64,000 nt of DNA from Lysobacter niastensis. GTDB lineage: Bacteria > Pseudomonadota > Gammaproteobacteria > Xanthomonadales > Xanthomonadaceae. Both the position numbers and the translations under genes were made by a program. Positions 17,930-27,240 of this stretch are shown one piece after another; the first letter of the stretch is position 1; each line of letters starts with the position of its first letter. The notes beneath the pieces are model-generated. The model did not search any database. It worked only from the letters and a program-made list of their open reading frames with translations, and was not told the DNA's origin. Location: the NCBI RefSeq assembly GCF_015453285.1, contig NZ_JADLZT010000001.1:62001-126000 (forward strand), given 5' to 3'.

Positions 17930-19396
17930 ATGACGACCACTCTTCGCCGCACCAAGATCCTCGCCACCCTCGGCCCGGCCACCGACGCGCCGGGCGTACT
18001 CGACGCCCTGCTCACCGCCGGCGTCGACGTCGTAAGACTCAACTTCTCGCACGGCGATCCGTCCTCGCAGGTCGCGCGCGCCAATGCCGTGCGCGAGGCC
18101 GCGCAGCGCGTCGGCGTCGAAGTCGGCATCCTCGCCGACCTGCCGGGTCCGAAGATCCGCATCGAACGCTTCGCCGAGGGCCGCGTGCTGCTGAAGGCGG
18201 GCGACCGCTTCGACCTGGTCGCCAGCGCCGATGCGCCACCGGGCACCCTGCGCGAAGTCGGCGTCAGCTACCTCGGACTGCCCAACGACGTGGTGCCGGG
18301 CGATGTGCTGCTGCTCGACGACGGCCTGCTGCAGTTGCGCGTCGGCGCGGTGGAGGGCGAGCGCATCGTCACCACGGTGCTCAACGACGGCGTGTTGTCG
18401 GACCGCAAGGGCCTCAACAAGCTTGGCGGCGGCCTGTCGCTGGGCGCGCTGACCGAGCGCGACCAGGAACTGATCAAGGTCGCGGCCGAGATCGGCGTCG
18501 ACTTCATCGCCGTCTCGTTCTGCCGCAACGCGCAGGACATGGACGACGCGCGCCGCATCGCCCGCGCCGCCGGCAGCGACGCTGCACTGGTGTCGAAGAT
18601 CGAGCGTGCCGAGGCGATCGAGAACCTGGCCGAGATCGTCGATGCCAGCGACGTGGTGATGGTCGCGCGTGGCGACCTGGGCGTGGAGATCGGCGACGCC
18701 GAATTGCCGGGCCTGCAGAAGAAGATCATCCGCGAATCGCTGGCGCGCAACCGCGTGGTGATCACCGCCACGCAGATGCTGCAGTCGATGGTCGACAATC
18801 CGATTCCGACGCGCGCCGAAGTGCTCGACGTCGCCAACGCGGTCATCGACGGCACCGATGCGGTGATGCTGTCGCAGGAATCCGCCGCCGGCCGCTACCC
18901 AATCAAGGCGGTCGAGGCGATGGCGCGCATCTGCCTCGGCGCCGAGCGCCAGTTCGAGATGGATACCGACTTCGAGGCCGCGCCGCGCAACCTGGAGCGC
19001 GCCGACCAGGCGATCGCGATGGCGGCGATGTTCCTGTCCGAGCACATCGGCGTGCGAGGGATAGTGGCCATGACCGAGTCCGGCGGCACCGCCCGGTTCC
19101 TGTCGCGCTTCCGCTCGCAGGTGCCGATTTTCGGCCTGTCCCGCCACGACGGCGCGCGCCGACGCATGGGGCTGATGCGCGACGTGGTGCCGCGCCAGTT
19201 CGACAGCCGCGGCATGACCGCGCGCGATGCAGCCCGCAGTGCGGTGAAGGCGCTGTTCGAGCAGGGCCACCTCAGTCAGGGCGATCGCGTCGTGTTCACC
19301 AGTGGCGACACGATGGAGCAGCACGGCGCGACCAACACGCTGCGCCTGCTGCAGGTCGGCCCGGATGGTTGTGCCGAGGGCTTGGGCGAGCTCTGA
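17930..19396 (+). CDS. pyk: Pyruvate kinase
   Basis: 488-residue pyruvate kinase, converting phosphoenolpyruvate and ADP to pyruvate and ATP. Visible motifs: RRTKILATLGPAT, NFSHG, LADLPGPKIR, the MVARGDLGVEIG metal/substrate loop, and ITATQMLQSM. It has the A, B and C domains and a complete C-terminus. AAAGGA lies ten bases before the ATG. It is separated from pgk by a terminator, and a palindrome sits in its leader, so it probably has its own promoter. Confidence 0.97.
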   Translation: MTTTLRRTKILATLGPATDAPGVLDALLTAGVDVVRLNFSHGDPSSQVARANAVREAAQRVGVEVGILADLPGPKIRIERFAEGRVLLKAGDRFDLVASADAPPGTLREVGVSYLGLPNDVVPGDVLLLDDGLLQLRVGAVEGERIVTTVLNDGVLSDRKGLNKLGGGLSLGALTERDQELIKVAAEIGVDFIAVSFCRNAQDMDDARRIARAAGSDAALVSKIERAEAIENLAEIVDASDVVMVARGDLGVEIGDAELPGLQKKIIRESLARNRVVITATQMLQSMVDNPIPTRAEVLDVANAVIDGTDAVMLSQESAAGRYPIKAVEAMARICLGAERQFEMDTDFEAAPRNLERADQAIAMAAMFLSEHIGVRGIVAMTESGGTARFLSRFRSQVPIFGLSRHDGARRRMGLMRDVVPRQFDSRGMTARDAARSAVKALFEQGHLSQGDRVVFTSGDTMEQHGATNTLRLLQVGPDGCAEGLGEL

Positions 19397-19495
19397 CCGT
19401 CGCGCAGACCCAACTGGTATCAATTTTCGGGGTGTCTGGTACGCAAGTGGTTGATTTGCCGTTACCCAGGGCGGACGAGGGAGGCGGGGTGCCGC

Positions 19496-19501
19496 TATAA
19501 T
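19496..19501 (+). promoter_or_regulatory. Candidate -10 box for the aldolase gene
   Basis: Consensus TATAAT 42 bases before the aldolase ATG; I see no convincing -35 at the right distance. Confidence 0.4.
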
Positions 19502-19542
19502 GACGGGCTCCCAACCTCCCAACCGCTCCTGCAGGACGTCCA

Positions 19543-20553
19543 ATGAGCATCGAACAGCTTGCCGAAACCGCCCAGGCCATGGTCGCCCCGGGCAAGGGCA
19601 TCATCGCCATCGATGAGTCCAACAACACCATTGCCAAGCGTTTTGCCGGTGTCGGCATCGAAAACACCGAAGAGAACCGCCGTGCCTACCGCGAGCTGCT
19701 GCTGAGCACGCCGAAGCTGGGCGACTACATCTCCGGCGCGATCCTCTACGACGAAACCATCCGCCAGTCGACGAAGACCGGTGTGCCGTTCACCAAGCTG
19801 ATGATGGACAACGGCGTCATCCCGGGCATCAAGGTCGACAAGGGCACCTTCCCGCTGGCCGGCTGCCCGGGCGAAGTCGTGACCGAAGGCCTCGACGGCC
19901 TGCGCGCGCGTCTGGAGGAGTACTACAAGCTCGGTGCCCGCTTCGCCAAGTGGCGCGCGGTCATCAACATCGGCGACGACATCCCGTCGGGCACCTGCAT
20001 CGAAGCCAACAGCCACGCGCTGGCCCGCTACGCCGCGCTGTGCCAGGAGCAGGGCCTGGTGCCGATGGTCGAGCCGGAAGTGATCATGGACGGCAGCCAC
20101 GACATCGACACCTGCTTCGACGTCACCGAAGTGACGCTGCGTTCGCTGTTCGCTTCGCTGTACGAGCACAACGTCGTGCTGGAAGGCACCATCCTGAAGG
20201 CCTCGATGGTCCTGCCGGGCACCACCAGCGGCGAGAAGGCCTCGGTCGAGGAAGTCGCCGCGGCCACGCTGCAGGTCCTGCGCTCGACCGTGCCGGCCAC
20301 GCTGCCGGGCATCGTGTTCCTGTCCGGCGGCCAGAGCGACGAGGACGCCACCGCGCACCTCAACGCGATGAACCTGATGGGCCCGAACCCGTGGCCGCTG
20401 TCGTTCTCGTACGGCCGCGCGATGCAGGCCGCTGCGCTGAAGCTGTGGTCGCAGGACCTGGTGAACAACTTCGCCAAGGCCCAGCAGACCGTCTACGAGC
20501 GCGCCCGCGACAACGGCCTGGCCGCCCTCGGCCAGTGGAAGAAGGCCGCGTAA
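19543..20553 (+). CDS. Class I fructose-bisphosphate aldolase (eukaryote-like)
   Basis: 336-residue Schiff-base aldolase cleaving fructose 1,6-bisphosphate. Motifs of the animal/plant-type class I family: GKGIIAIDESNNTIAKRF at the start, the Schiff-base lysine in LEGTILKASMVLPG, and FLSGGQSDEDATAHLNAMN. This is not the DhnA-type FbaB nor the zinc class II enzyme. Ends in KKAA rather than the C-terminal Tyr of animal enzymes. Own -10-like box and own terminator suggest a monocistronic gene. Confidence 0.95.
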   Translation: MSIEQLAETAQAMVAPGKGIIAIDESNNTIAKRFAGVGIENTEENRRAYRELLLSTPKLGDYISGAILYDETIRQSTKTGVPFTKLMMDNGVIPGIKVDKGTFPLAGCPGEVVTEGLDGLRARLEEYYKLGARFAKWRAVINIGDDIPSGTCIEANSHALARYAALCQEQGLVPMVEPEVIMDGSHDIDTCFDVTEVTLRSLFASLYEHNVVLEGTILKASMVLPGTTSGEKASVEEVAAATLQVLRSTVPATLPGIVFLSGGQSDEDATAHLNAMNLMGPNPWPLSFSYGRAMQAAALKLWSQDLVNNFAKAQQTVYERARDNGLAALGQWKKAA

Positions 20554-20580
20554 GCAGCCGCTTCCAACTCGGAACAAGAA

Positions 20581-20610
20581 AACGCCGGCCTCGTGCCGGC
20601 GTTTTTTTTT
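20581..20610 (+). terminator. Rho-independent terminator after aldolase
   Basis: 9-bp stem AACGCCGGC / GCCGGCGTT, loop CTCGT, followed by an eight- to nine-base T run. Confidence 0.95.
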
Positions 20611-20696
20611 GGCTCCGGGGTGTTCACGGCGGACGAATACGCCTGTGCTAGTGTCCCGCCGGAAATGGGGCAGTACCGACCGCAAGGGAGCCTGCC

Positions 20697-20858
20697 ATGG
20701 ACCCGACCGATGACCTCATCGCCAAGCGCCGGGAACGCGTAGCGTTCCTGCTGCTCACGGCTGTCGTGTTTCCGCTGCTGACGGTGATGCTCGTCGCCAG
20801 CTGGGGCTTCGTGGTCTGGATCTGGCAGATCTTCAACGGGCCGCCGACCGGGCATTGA
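20697..20858 (+). CDS. napE: Periplasmic nitrate reductase accessory protein NapE
   Basis: 53-residue single-helix membrane protein: short N-terminal part MDPTDDLIAKRRERV, one long hydrophobic segment (about residues 15-42), tail QIFNGPPTGH. Size, helix position and location at the head of the nap operon match NapE, whose exact function is unsettled. A strong ribosome site AAGGGAG lies seven bases before the ATG. A TGTGCTAGTGT stretch around 20644-20654 may hold the -10. Confidence 0.85.
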   Translation: MDPTDDLIAKRRERVAFLLLTAVVFPLLTVMLVASWGFVVWIWQIFNGPPTGH

Positions 20859-20861
20859 GCC

Positions 20862-21365
20862 ATGCCCGCCGCTCCCGTCCGTTCGCGTCGCGCATTCCTG
20901 TTCGGCCGGCAGGCCGCCAAGCAACCGCTGCGCCCGCCCTGGGCGCTGGACGAATCCGACTTCCTCGACCGCTGCACCGACTGCGGCGCCTGTGTCGCAC
21001 GTTGCCCCGAACACGTCCTGACGCGTGGTGAGGGCGGCTACCCCGTATTCGATCCTCACCTCGGCGAATGCACGTTCTGCGGCGAATGCGAGCTGGCCTG
21101 CGAGCCGGCGGCGCTGTCGCGCGAGGCCGACGCCGCACCGTGGGAACTGCTGGCCGAAGCGGGCGATGCCTGCCTGCCGCGCCACGGCGTGGTCTGCTCG
21201 AGCTGCCGCGATGTCTGCCCGGAGCAGGCAATTACGTTCCTCGTCATGACCGCAGTCCCCGCGCCCGCGGTCGATGCCGCGCGCTGCACCGGCTGCGGCG
21301 CCTGCGTGGGCATCTGCCCCGTTGCCGCGATCTCGTTGCACCACCCAGCCAGGGAAACCGCATGA
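20862..21365 (+). CDS. napF: Ferredoxin-type protein NapF
   Basis: 167-residue cytoplasmic iron-sulfur protein with four cysteine clusters: CTDCGACVARCP, CTFCGECELACE, CSSCRDVCPE and CTGCGACVGICP. NapF interacts with NapA before export and supports cofactor assembly. N-terminal RSRRAFLFGR resembles a twin-arginine motif but is usual for NapF. It starts three bases after napE and its stop overlaps napD (ATGA). Confidence 0.94.
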   Translation: MPAAPVRSRRAFLFGRQAAKQPLRPPWALDESDFLDRCTDCGACVARCPEHVLTRGEGGYPVFDPHLGECTFCGECELACEPAALSREADAAPWELLAEAGDACLPRHGVVCSSCRDVCPEQAITFLVMTAVPAPAVDAARCTGCGACVGICPVAAISLHHPARETA

Positions 21366-21685
21366 CTGCCGTTGCCGCCAACGCCGAACTGCACATCGCC
21401 AGCTTCGTGGTCCAGCACCGCCCGGAGGCGGCGTTGGCCATGACCGCGAAGATCCGCGAAAGCGGCGACATGGAGCTCGCGCGGGCAGGCGAGTTCCGCA
21501 GCATCGTGCTGTGCGAATGCGAGAACCAGTACGCCATCCTCGACCGGATCGATGCGCTGCGTGCCGTACCGGGCGTGCTCAACGTCGCCCTGGTCTACCA
21601 CCACGCCGAACCGCGCGAGGCACTGAAATCGCCGATGCCCGTCGCGCCCGCACTGGATGCGAATGACCACGGAGTCGCGCCATGA
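21362..21685 (+). CDS. napD: Nitrate reductase assembly chaperone NapD
   Basis: 107-residue cytoplasmic chaperone that binds the Tat signal of NapA and delays export until the cofactor is in. Core [29 protein letters not shown] fits the ferredoxin-like NapD fold. Both ends overlap neighbours in ATGA quartets, so NapF-NapD-NapA are translationally coupled. Confidence 0.92.
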   Translation: MTAVAANAELHIASFVVQHRPEAALAMTAKIRESGDMELARAGEFRSIVLCECENQYAILDRIDALRAVPGVLNVALVYHHAEPREALKSPMPVAPALDANDHGVAP

Positions 21686-24174
21686 CCACCCGTCGCGAGT
21701 TCATCCGAAATACCGCCGTTGCCACCGCCGCCGCGGCGGCAGGCATGACGCTTCCCGGCGATGCCGCCAACATCGTCACCGAGGGCGACCTGACCGCGTT
21801 GAAGTGGGACAAGGCGCCGTGCCGTTTCTGCGGCACCGGCTGCGGCGTCAATGTCGCGGTCAAGGACGGGCGCGTGGTGGCCACGCACGGCGACGTGCAT
21901 GCCGAGGTCAATCGCGGGATCAACTGCATCAAGGGCTACTTCCTGTCCAAGATCATGTACGGCGCGGATCGCTTGACGATGCCGCTGCTGCGCAAGAAGA
22001 ACGGCGTCTACGCCAAGGACGGGGATTTCGTCGAAGTCGGCTGGGACGAGGCCTTCGACGTCATGGCCGACCAGTTCAAGCGCGTCCTGAAAGAGAAGGG
22101 GCCCGGCGGCGTGGGCATGTTCGGCTCCGGGCAATGGACCATCTTCGAAGGCTACGCGGCCAACAAGCTGATGAAGGCCGGCTTCCGCAGCAACCACATC
22201 GACCCCAACGCGCGCCACTGCATGGCCTCGGCGGTGATGGGCTTCATGCGCACCTTCGGCATGGACGAGCCGATGGGTTGCTACGACGACTTCGAGGCGG
22301 CCGACGCGTTCGTGCTGTGGGGCTCGAACATGGCCGAGATGCATCCGATCCTTTGGACGCGCGTCACCGACCGGCGCCTGTCGCAACCGCACGTGAAGGT
22401 CGCGGTGCTGTCCACGTTCGAGCACCGCAGCTTCGAGCTGGCCGACATCCCGATCGTGTTCAAGCCGCAGACCGACCTGGTCATCCTCAACTACATCGCC
22501 AACCACATCATCCGCAGCGGCCAGGTCAACAAGGACTTCGTCAACAAACATACGACCTTCAAACGCGGCAACGACGACATCGGCTACGGCCTGCGTCCCG
22601 AGCATCCGCTGGAGGTCAAGGCGAAGAACGCCAAGGATCCGAACGGCGGAAAACCAATCACCTTCGACGAGTTCGCCGCGTTCGTCGCGCCGTACACGCT
22701 CGACAAGGCGGTGGAGATGACCGGCGTCGAACGTGGTTGGCTCGAGAAGCTTGCGCAGCTGTACGCCGACCCGAAGGTCAAGGTCACCTCGTTCTGGACC
22801 ATGGGCTTCAACCAGCACACGCGCGGCGTGTGGGCCAACAACATGGTCTACAACCTGCACCTGCTGACCGGGAAGATCTCCACGCCCGGCAACAGCCCGT
22901 TCTCGCTGACCGGACAGCCCTCGGCCTGCGGTACGGCGCGCGAGGTCGGCACGTTCTGCCATCGCCTGCCGGCCGACATGCTGGTGGCCAATCCGGAGCA
23001 TCGCAAGCATGCCGAGGAGATCTGGAAGATCCCGCACGGCATCATCGAACCCAAGCCTGGCTACCACGCGGTCGAACAGAACCGCGCGCTGCGAGACGGA
23101 CGGCTCAACGCCTACTGGGTGATGGTCAACAACAACATGCAGGCCGCGGCCAACATCCGCGAGGAAGCCTGGCCGGGCTACCGCAACCCGAAAAACTTCA
23201 TCGTCGTCTCCGATGCTTATCCGACGGTGACGGCTCAGGCTGCCGACCTGGTACTGCCGGCGGCCATGTGGGTGGAGAAGGAAGGCGCCTACGGCAATGC
23301 CGAGCGCCGCACCCAGTTCTGGCACCAGCTGGTGAAGGCGCCGGCGCAGGCGCGCTCCGACCTGTGGCAACTGATGGAGTTCTCCAAGCGATTCACCACC
23401 GAGGAATGCTGGCCCGCCGACCTCCTGGCCGCCAATCCGCAGTTCAAGGGCAAGACGCTGTTCGACGTGCTGTTCAAGAACGGCAACGTCGATCGCTTCC
23501 CGGTGTCGGACATCGAGCAGGGCTACGCCAACGACGAGTCGCAGGCGTTCGGCTTCTATGTGCAGAAGGGATTGTTCGAGGAGTACGCGGCGTTCGGCCG
23601 CGGCCACGGACACGACCTGGCCCCGTTCGATGACTACCACCGCACGCGCGGCCTGCGCTGGCCGGTGGTCAAAGGCAAGGAAACGCGCTGGCGCTACCGC
23701 GAAGGAGCGGACCCTTACGTCAAAGCGGGCGCCGGCTTCGAGTTCTACGGAAATCCCGATGGCAAGGCCGTGATCTGGGCGCTGCCGTATGAGCCGGCCG
23801 CCGAGTCGCCGGACGACGACTTCGACATGTGGCTGGTGACCGGACGCGTGCTCGAGCACTGGCATTCCGGCTCGATGACGATGCGCGTGCCGGAGCTGTA
23901 CCGCAGTTTCCCAACCGCCGTGGTGTTCATGAATCCCGACGACGCCAAGTCGCGAGGATTCAAGCGCGGCGACGAAGTGCGCGTGGTGTCACGGCGCGGC
24001 GAGATGCGCACGCGCGTCGAAACGCGCGGACGCAACCGGATGCCGCCGGGCGTGGTGTTCGTACCGTGGTTCGACGCCGGCCAGCTGATCAACAAGGTCA
24101 CGCTGGACGCGACCGATCCGATCTCCAAACAGACCGATTACAAGAAGTGCGCGGTCAAGGTACTGGGCGTCTAA
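21682..24174 (+). CDS. napA: Periplasmic nitrate reductase, molybdenum subunit NapA
   Basis: 830-residue catalytic subunit reducing nitrate to nitrite. Twin-arginine signal TTRREFIRN at the start; [4Fe-4S] cysteines in [12 protein letters not shown] and INCIKG; Mo-ligand Cys in [13 protein letters not shown]; bis-MGD binding segments throughout. Full length, no gaps. Electrons arrive from NapC through NapB. I see no FNR or NarP-like site before the operon, so the oxygen and nitrate control mode is not visible. Confidence 0.97.
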   Translation: MTTRREFIRNTAVATAAAAAGMTLPGDAANIVTEGDLTALKWDKAPCRFCGTGCGVNVAVKDGRVVATHGDVHAEVNRGINCIKGYFLSKIMYGADRLTMPLLRKKNGVYAKDGDFVEVGWDEAFDVMADQFKRVLKEKGPGGVGMFGSGQWTIFEGYAANKLMKAGFRSNHIDPNARHCMASAVMGFMRTFGMDEPMGCYDDFEAADAFVLWGSNMAEMHPILWTRVTDRRLSQPHVKVAVLSTFEHRSFELADIPIVFKPQTDLVILNYIANHIIRSGQVNKDFVNKHTTFKRGNDDIGYGLRPEHPLEVKAKNAKDPNGGKPITFDEFAAFVAPYTLDKAVEMTGVERGWLEKLAQLYADPKVKVTSFWTMGFNQHTRGVWANNMVYNLHLLTGKISTPGNSPFSLTGQPSACGTAREVGTFCHRLPADMLVANPEHRKHAEEIWKIPHGIIEPKPGYHAVEQNRALRDGRLNAYWVMVNNNMQAAANIREEAWPGYRNPKNFIVVSDAYPTVTAQAADLVLPAAMWVEKEGAYGNAERRTQFWHQLVKAPAQARSDLWQLMEFSKRFTTEECWPADLLAANPQFKGKTLFDVLFKNGNVDRFPVSDIEQGYANDESQAFGFYVQKGLFEEYAAFGRGHGHDLAPFDDYHRTRGLRWPVVKGKETRWRYREGADPYVKAGAGFEFYGNPDGKAVIWALPYEPAAESPDDDFDMWLVTGRVLEHWHSGSMTMRVPELYRSFPTAVVFMNPDDAKSRGFKRGDEVRVVSRRGEMRTRVETRGRNRMPPGVVFVPWFDAGQLINKVTLDATDPISKQTDYKKCAVKVLGV

Positions 24175-24185
24175 GGAGGATTGCC

Positions 24186-24806
24186 GTGGACAAGCGCAAC
24201 AAGCCGTTGTGGCCCGCCATCGTCCTGCTCCTGGCGATGATGGCGCTGATGTTCCTCGCGGGGCTGATGGTCGGGCGCGGCAGCAAGCGGCCCCCGCCGG
24301 ATACGGCGGCGCCCGCGCCGAAGGCGGTGGCGGTTACGAGCGCCGCCAGCGCGTTGGGCCGCACCACTACGCGTCAACTCGACGGCCTGCGTCGCGGCGT
24401 GCCCGTCGACCAGGAGGCCAGCCCGTTGCCGATGGCACGGGTCGAGAACGTCGATCGCAAGCGCCTGCGCGCGTACCCGATGCAGCCGCCGACCATCCCG
24501 CACTCCATCGATGGTTACCAGGTCGACAAGAACAGCAACCGCTGCATGCTGTGCCACGCGCGCGCCAATGCCGAGAAGTTCCAGGCGCCGCCGGTCAGCG
24601 TCACCCACTACATGGATCGCGACGACCAGTTCCTGGCGACGATCTCGCCGCGCCGCTACTTCTGCAACCAGTGCCACGTGGTGCAGACCGATGCGCAGCC
24701 GCTGGTCGCCAACAACTTCGAGGACATCGACACCGTCATGGCGGCGGCCGTAGCAGAGTCCGGCTCCGTCCATGAAGCGGCTGTTGCATCGAAGGGGACA
24801 CCGTGA
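24186..24806 (+). CDS. napB: Nitrate reductase diheme cytochrome NapB
   Basis: Small electron-transfer subunit with two heme c sites, CMLCH and CNQCH, and the NapB-specific [20 protein letters not shown] lead-in. N-terminal hydrophobic segment (about residues 9-28) is a signal peptide or anchor. Start is GTG 24186, fixed by the near-perfect ribosome site AAGGAGGA five bases upstream; length 206 residues, longer than E. coli NapB because of a Pro/Ala-rich linker after the helix. Confidence 0.93.
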   Translation: MDKRNKPLWPAIVLLLAMMALMFLAGLMVGRGSKRPPPDTAAPAPKAVAVTSAASALGRTTTRQLDGLRRGVPVDQEASPLPMARVENVDRKRLRAYPMQPPTIPHSIDGYQVDKNSNRCMLCHARANAEKFQAPPVSVTHYMDRDDQFLATISPRRYFCNQCHVVQTDAQPLVANNFEDIDTVMAAAVAESGSVHEAAVASKGTP

Positions 24807-25405
24807 TGTTGCGGCGCATCCTCGGATGGCTGCGCCCCTACTTGAACACGCTGCGCTCGCCCAGCGTGCACTACAGCCTGGGATTCCTGGTCGCGGCCGG
24901 CTTCGTGGCCGGCATCCTGTTCTGGGGCGGCTTCAATACCGCGCTGGAGGCGACCAACACGGAGAAGTTCTGCACCGGCTGCCACGAGATGCGCGACAAC
25001 GTGTTCCAGGAGCTGAAGACGACGATCCACTACGCCAACCGCTCCGGCGTGCGTGCGACCTGCCCGGACTGCCATGTTCCGCACGACTGGACCGATAAGA
25101 TCGCGCGCAAGATGCAGGCATCCAAGGAGGTGTGGGGCAAGGTGTTCGGCACGATCAACACGCGCGAGAAGTTCGTCGACCACCGCCTGGAACTGGCGAT
25201 GCACGAATGGGCGCGGCTGAAGGCCAACGATTCGCTCGAATGCCGCAACTGCCACGACTACGACTCGATGGACCTGACGCGGCAGGGCTCGCGTGCGGCG
25301 CAGATCCACAAGCGCTGGCTCGGCACCCGCGAGCGCACGTGCATCGACTGCCACAAGGGCGTGGCGCACCACCTGCCCGACATGACCGGCATCCCGCAGG
25401 GCTGA
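24806..25405 (+). CDS. napC: Membrane tetraheme cytochrome NapC
   Basis: 199-residue NapC/NirT-family quinol dehydrogenase. One N-terminal transmembrane helix (about residues 25-45) and four heme motifs CTGCH, CPDCH, CRNCH, CIDCH. It passes electrons from menaquinol or ubiquinol to NapB. The ATG overlaps the napB stop; GTG 24803 immediately before is an alternative start. It is the last nap gene: there is no napG or napH in the operon. Confidence 0.95.
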   Translation: MLRRILGWLRPYLNTLRSPSVHYSLGFLVAAGFVAGILFWGGFNTALEATNTEKFCTGCHEMRDNVFQELKTTIHYANRSGVRATCPDCHVPHDWTDKIARKMQASKEVWGKVFGTINTREKFVDHRLELAMHEWARLKANDSLECRNCHDYDSMDLTRQGSRAAQIHKRWLGTRERTCIDCHKGVAHHLPDMTGIPQG

Positions 25406-25425
25406 TGCCTGCGGAGGGCACGCGA

Positions 25426-25956
25426 TCAGCCCGACTGCACTTCCATCACTTCGCGGTACAACTCGGCCATCTCGCGGCCGAAGCAGGCGAACACCACGTG
25501 TTGCGGTTTGCGGCCGGATGCCAGCCAGACACTGACCTCATGGACCGCCACCGGCACGGCTTCCTCGACCGGGTAGCCGTACACGCCGCAGCTGATCGCG
25601 GGGAACGCGATCGAATCGAGGCCTTTCTCCCACGCGAGCCGCAGCGACTCGTGGTAGCAGCTCGCCAGCAGCGCTTCTTCGCCGCTGCCGCCGCCGTGCC
25701 ATACCGGGCCCACCGTGTGGATGACATGACGCGCCTTGAGCCCGTGGCCGCCGGTCATGCGTGCGTCGCCGGTCGGGCAGCGCACGCCGGGGCGTACTTC
25801 CGGCAGTGCGCGGCACTCCGCGAGCAGGCCGGGGCCGGCGGCGCGGTGGATCGCGCCGTCGACGCCGCCGCCTCCCAGCAGCGTCTCGTTGGCCGCATTG
25901 ACGATGGCATCGACCGCCAGTGCGGTGATGTCGCTTTCGATGACTTCGATGCGCAT
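25426..25956 (-). CDS. Macro-domain protein (O-acetyl-ADP-ribose deacetylase type)
   Basis: 176-residue macro domain of the YmdB/MacroD group, which removes ADP-ribose or O-acetyl-ADP-ribose. Signature segments: ITALAVDAIVNAANETLLGGGGVDGAIH, GDARMTGGHGL, VIHTVGP and AISCGVYGYP. Start ATG 25956 with GAGG upstream. Convergent with napC and 42 bases downstream of cysK on the same strand; possibly transcribed with it. Confidence 0.94.
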   Translation of the reverse strand: MRIEVIESDITALAVDAIVNAANETLLGGGGVDGAIHRAAGPGLLAECRALPEVRPGVRCPTGDARMTGGHGLKARHVIHTVGPVWHGGGSGEEALLASCYHESLRLAWEKGLDSIAFPAISCGVYGYPVEEAVPVAVHEVSVWLASGRKPQHVVFACFGREMAELYREVMEVQSG

Positions 25957-25997
25957 GGCCACCTCACCGCTTCGCTGCAACGAACTGCAAGGCGGCC

Positions 25998-26951
25998 TTA
26001 CAGGCCCGCGAGCCATTCGTCGTCGGAAGCCTCGTTGACGCCTTCGAACAGGAACGTACTGAGATACCGCTCGCCGGTGTCGGGCAGCATCGCCAGGATC
26101 ACCGAACCCTTCTCCGCATCGCGCGCCACCTCCAGCGCGGCGGCTGCGGTGGCGCCGGCGGAGATGCCGACGAACAGCCCTTCCTCCTGCGCGAGCCGGC
26201 GTGCGGTGTCGCGCGCGACGACATCGTCGATCGGCAGGATCGCGTCGGCGACTTCGCGATTGAGCACCTCCGGCACGAAGTCCGGCGTCCAGCCCTGGAT
26301 CTTGTGCGGCTGCCATTCCTTGCCCGCCAGCAGCGATGCGCCGGCCGGCTCGCAGGTGGTGACGCGCACTTCCGGCCGCGCGACCTTCAGCACCTCGCCG
26401 ACACCGGTGAGGGTGCCGCCGGTTCCCCAGCCGGTGACGAAATGATCCAGGCGGCGGCCGGCGAAATCGCGCAGGATCTCCGCCGCCGTGGTTTGGCGGT
26501 GATAGGCGGGATTGGCGGGGTTGGTGAACTGCCGGGCCAGGAACCAGCCGTGCTGCTTCGCCAGTTCCTCCGCGCGTCGCACCATGCCGCTGCCGCGCTC
26601 GGCCGCCGGAGTGAGGATGACCTTCGCGCCGTAGGCGCGCATCAGCTTGCGGCGCTCGATCGAGAACGTCTCGCTCATCGTCGCCACGAACTTGTACCCG
26701 CGGGCGGCGCAGACCATCGCCAGCGCCACGCCGGTGTTGCCGGACGTGGCTTCGACGACGGTGTCGCCGGGCTTCAGCAGGCCCTTGGCCTCGGCATCGA
26801 GGATGATCGCGATCGCGAGCCGGTCCTTGACCGAGCCGCCCGGATTGAAGGCTTCGACCTTGACGTACAGGGTGACGTGCGAGGGTGCCAGCTGGTGCAG
26901 GCGCACCACCGGGGTGTGGCCGATCGTGTCGAGGATGCTCTCGTGGATCAT
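25998..26951 (-). CDS. cysK: Cysteine synthase A (O-acetylserine sulfhydrylase)
   Basis: 317-residue PLP enzyme joining O-acetylserine and sulfide to make cysteine. PLP lysine in NPGGSVKDR, substrate loop TSGNTG, phosphate-binding GTGGTLTG. Starts MIHESILDTIGHTPVVRL, canonical for CysK. The start ATG 26951 excludes an unsupported upstream extension. An ATACC/GGTAT palindrome lies 45-65 bases upstream. Confidence 0.94.
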   Translation of the reverse strand: MIHESILDTIGHTPVVRLHQLAPSHVTLYVKVEAFNPGGSVKDRLAIAIILDAEAKGLLKPGDTVVEATSGNTGVALAMVCAARGYKFVATMSETFSIERRKLMRAYGAKVILTPAAERGSGMVRRAEELAKQHGWFLARQFTNPANPAYHRQTTAAEILRDFAGRRLDHFVTGWGTGGTLTGVGEVLKVARPEVRVTTCEPAGASLLAGKEWQPHKIQGWTPDFVPEVLNREVADAILPIDDVVARDTARRLAQEEGLFVGISAGATAAAALEVARDAEKGSVILAMLPDTGERYLSTFLFEGVNEASDDEWLAGL

Positions 26952-26995
26952 GGGACGATTCCTGGGCAGGGGCGGAAGTCGAACCCGGCACATCG

Positions 26996-27016
26996 ATACC
27001 GCCGGGTATGGGGTAT
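26996..27016. promoter_or_regulatory. ATACC/GGTAT palindromic element upstream of cysK
   Basis: ATACC (26996-27000), GCCG, GGTAT (27005-27009), then a second GGTAT at 27012-27016. Paired half-sites of this form are compatible with a dimeric repressor; the regulator is unknown. Confidence 0.35.
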
Positions 27017-27240
27017 GCGTGATCGTCGTGCAGGTTGCCACAGCCGCGGGAGCCCTGCAGGAGCGCCCGCCGGGCCGTGTCACCGGCCGAGATGGCCGAT
27101 TGTGCACAGTCGGCCGTCAACGAAAGGCCCACGCGGACGTTAATCAACGAACGCTAGAATCCACAGGTTGCGGCAATACCGCCCGTGGGGGTCCCGTCCT
27201 GGGCCGGGCCCGCCGCTCATTTCCTTTCACAGAGACACGC

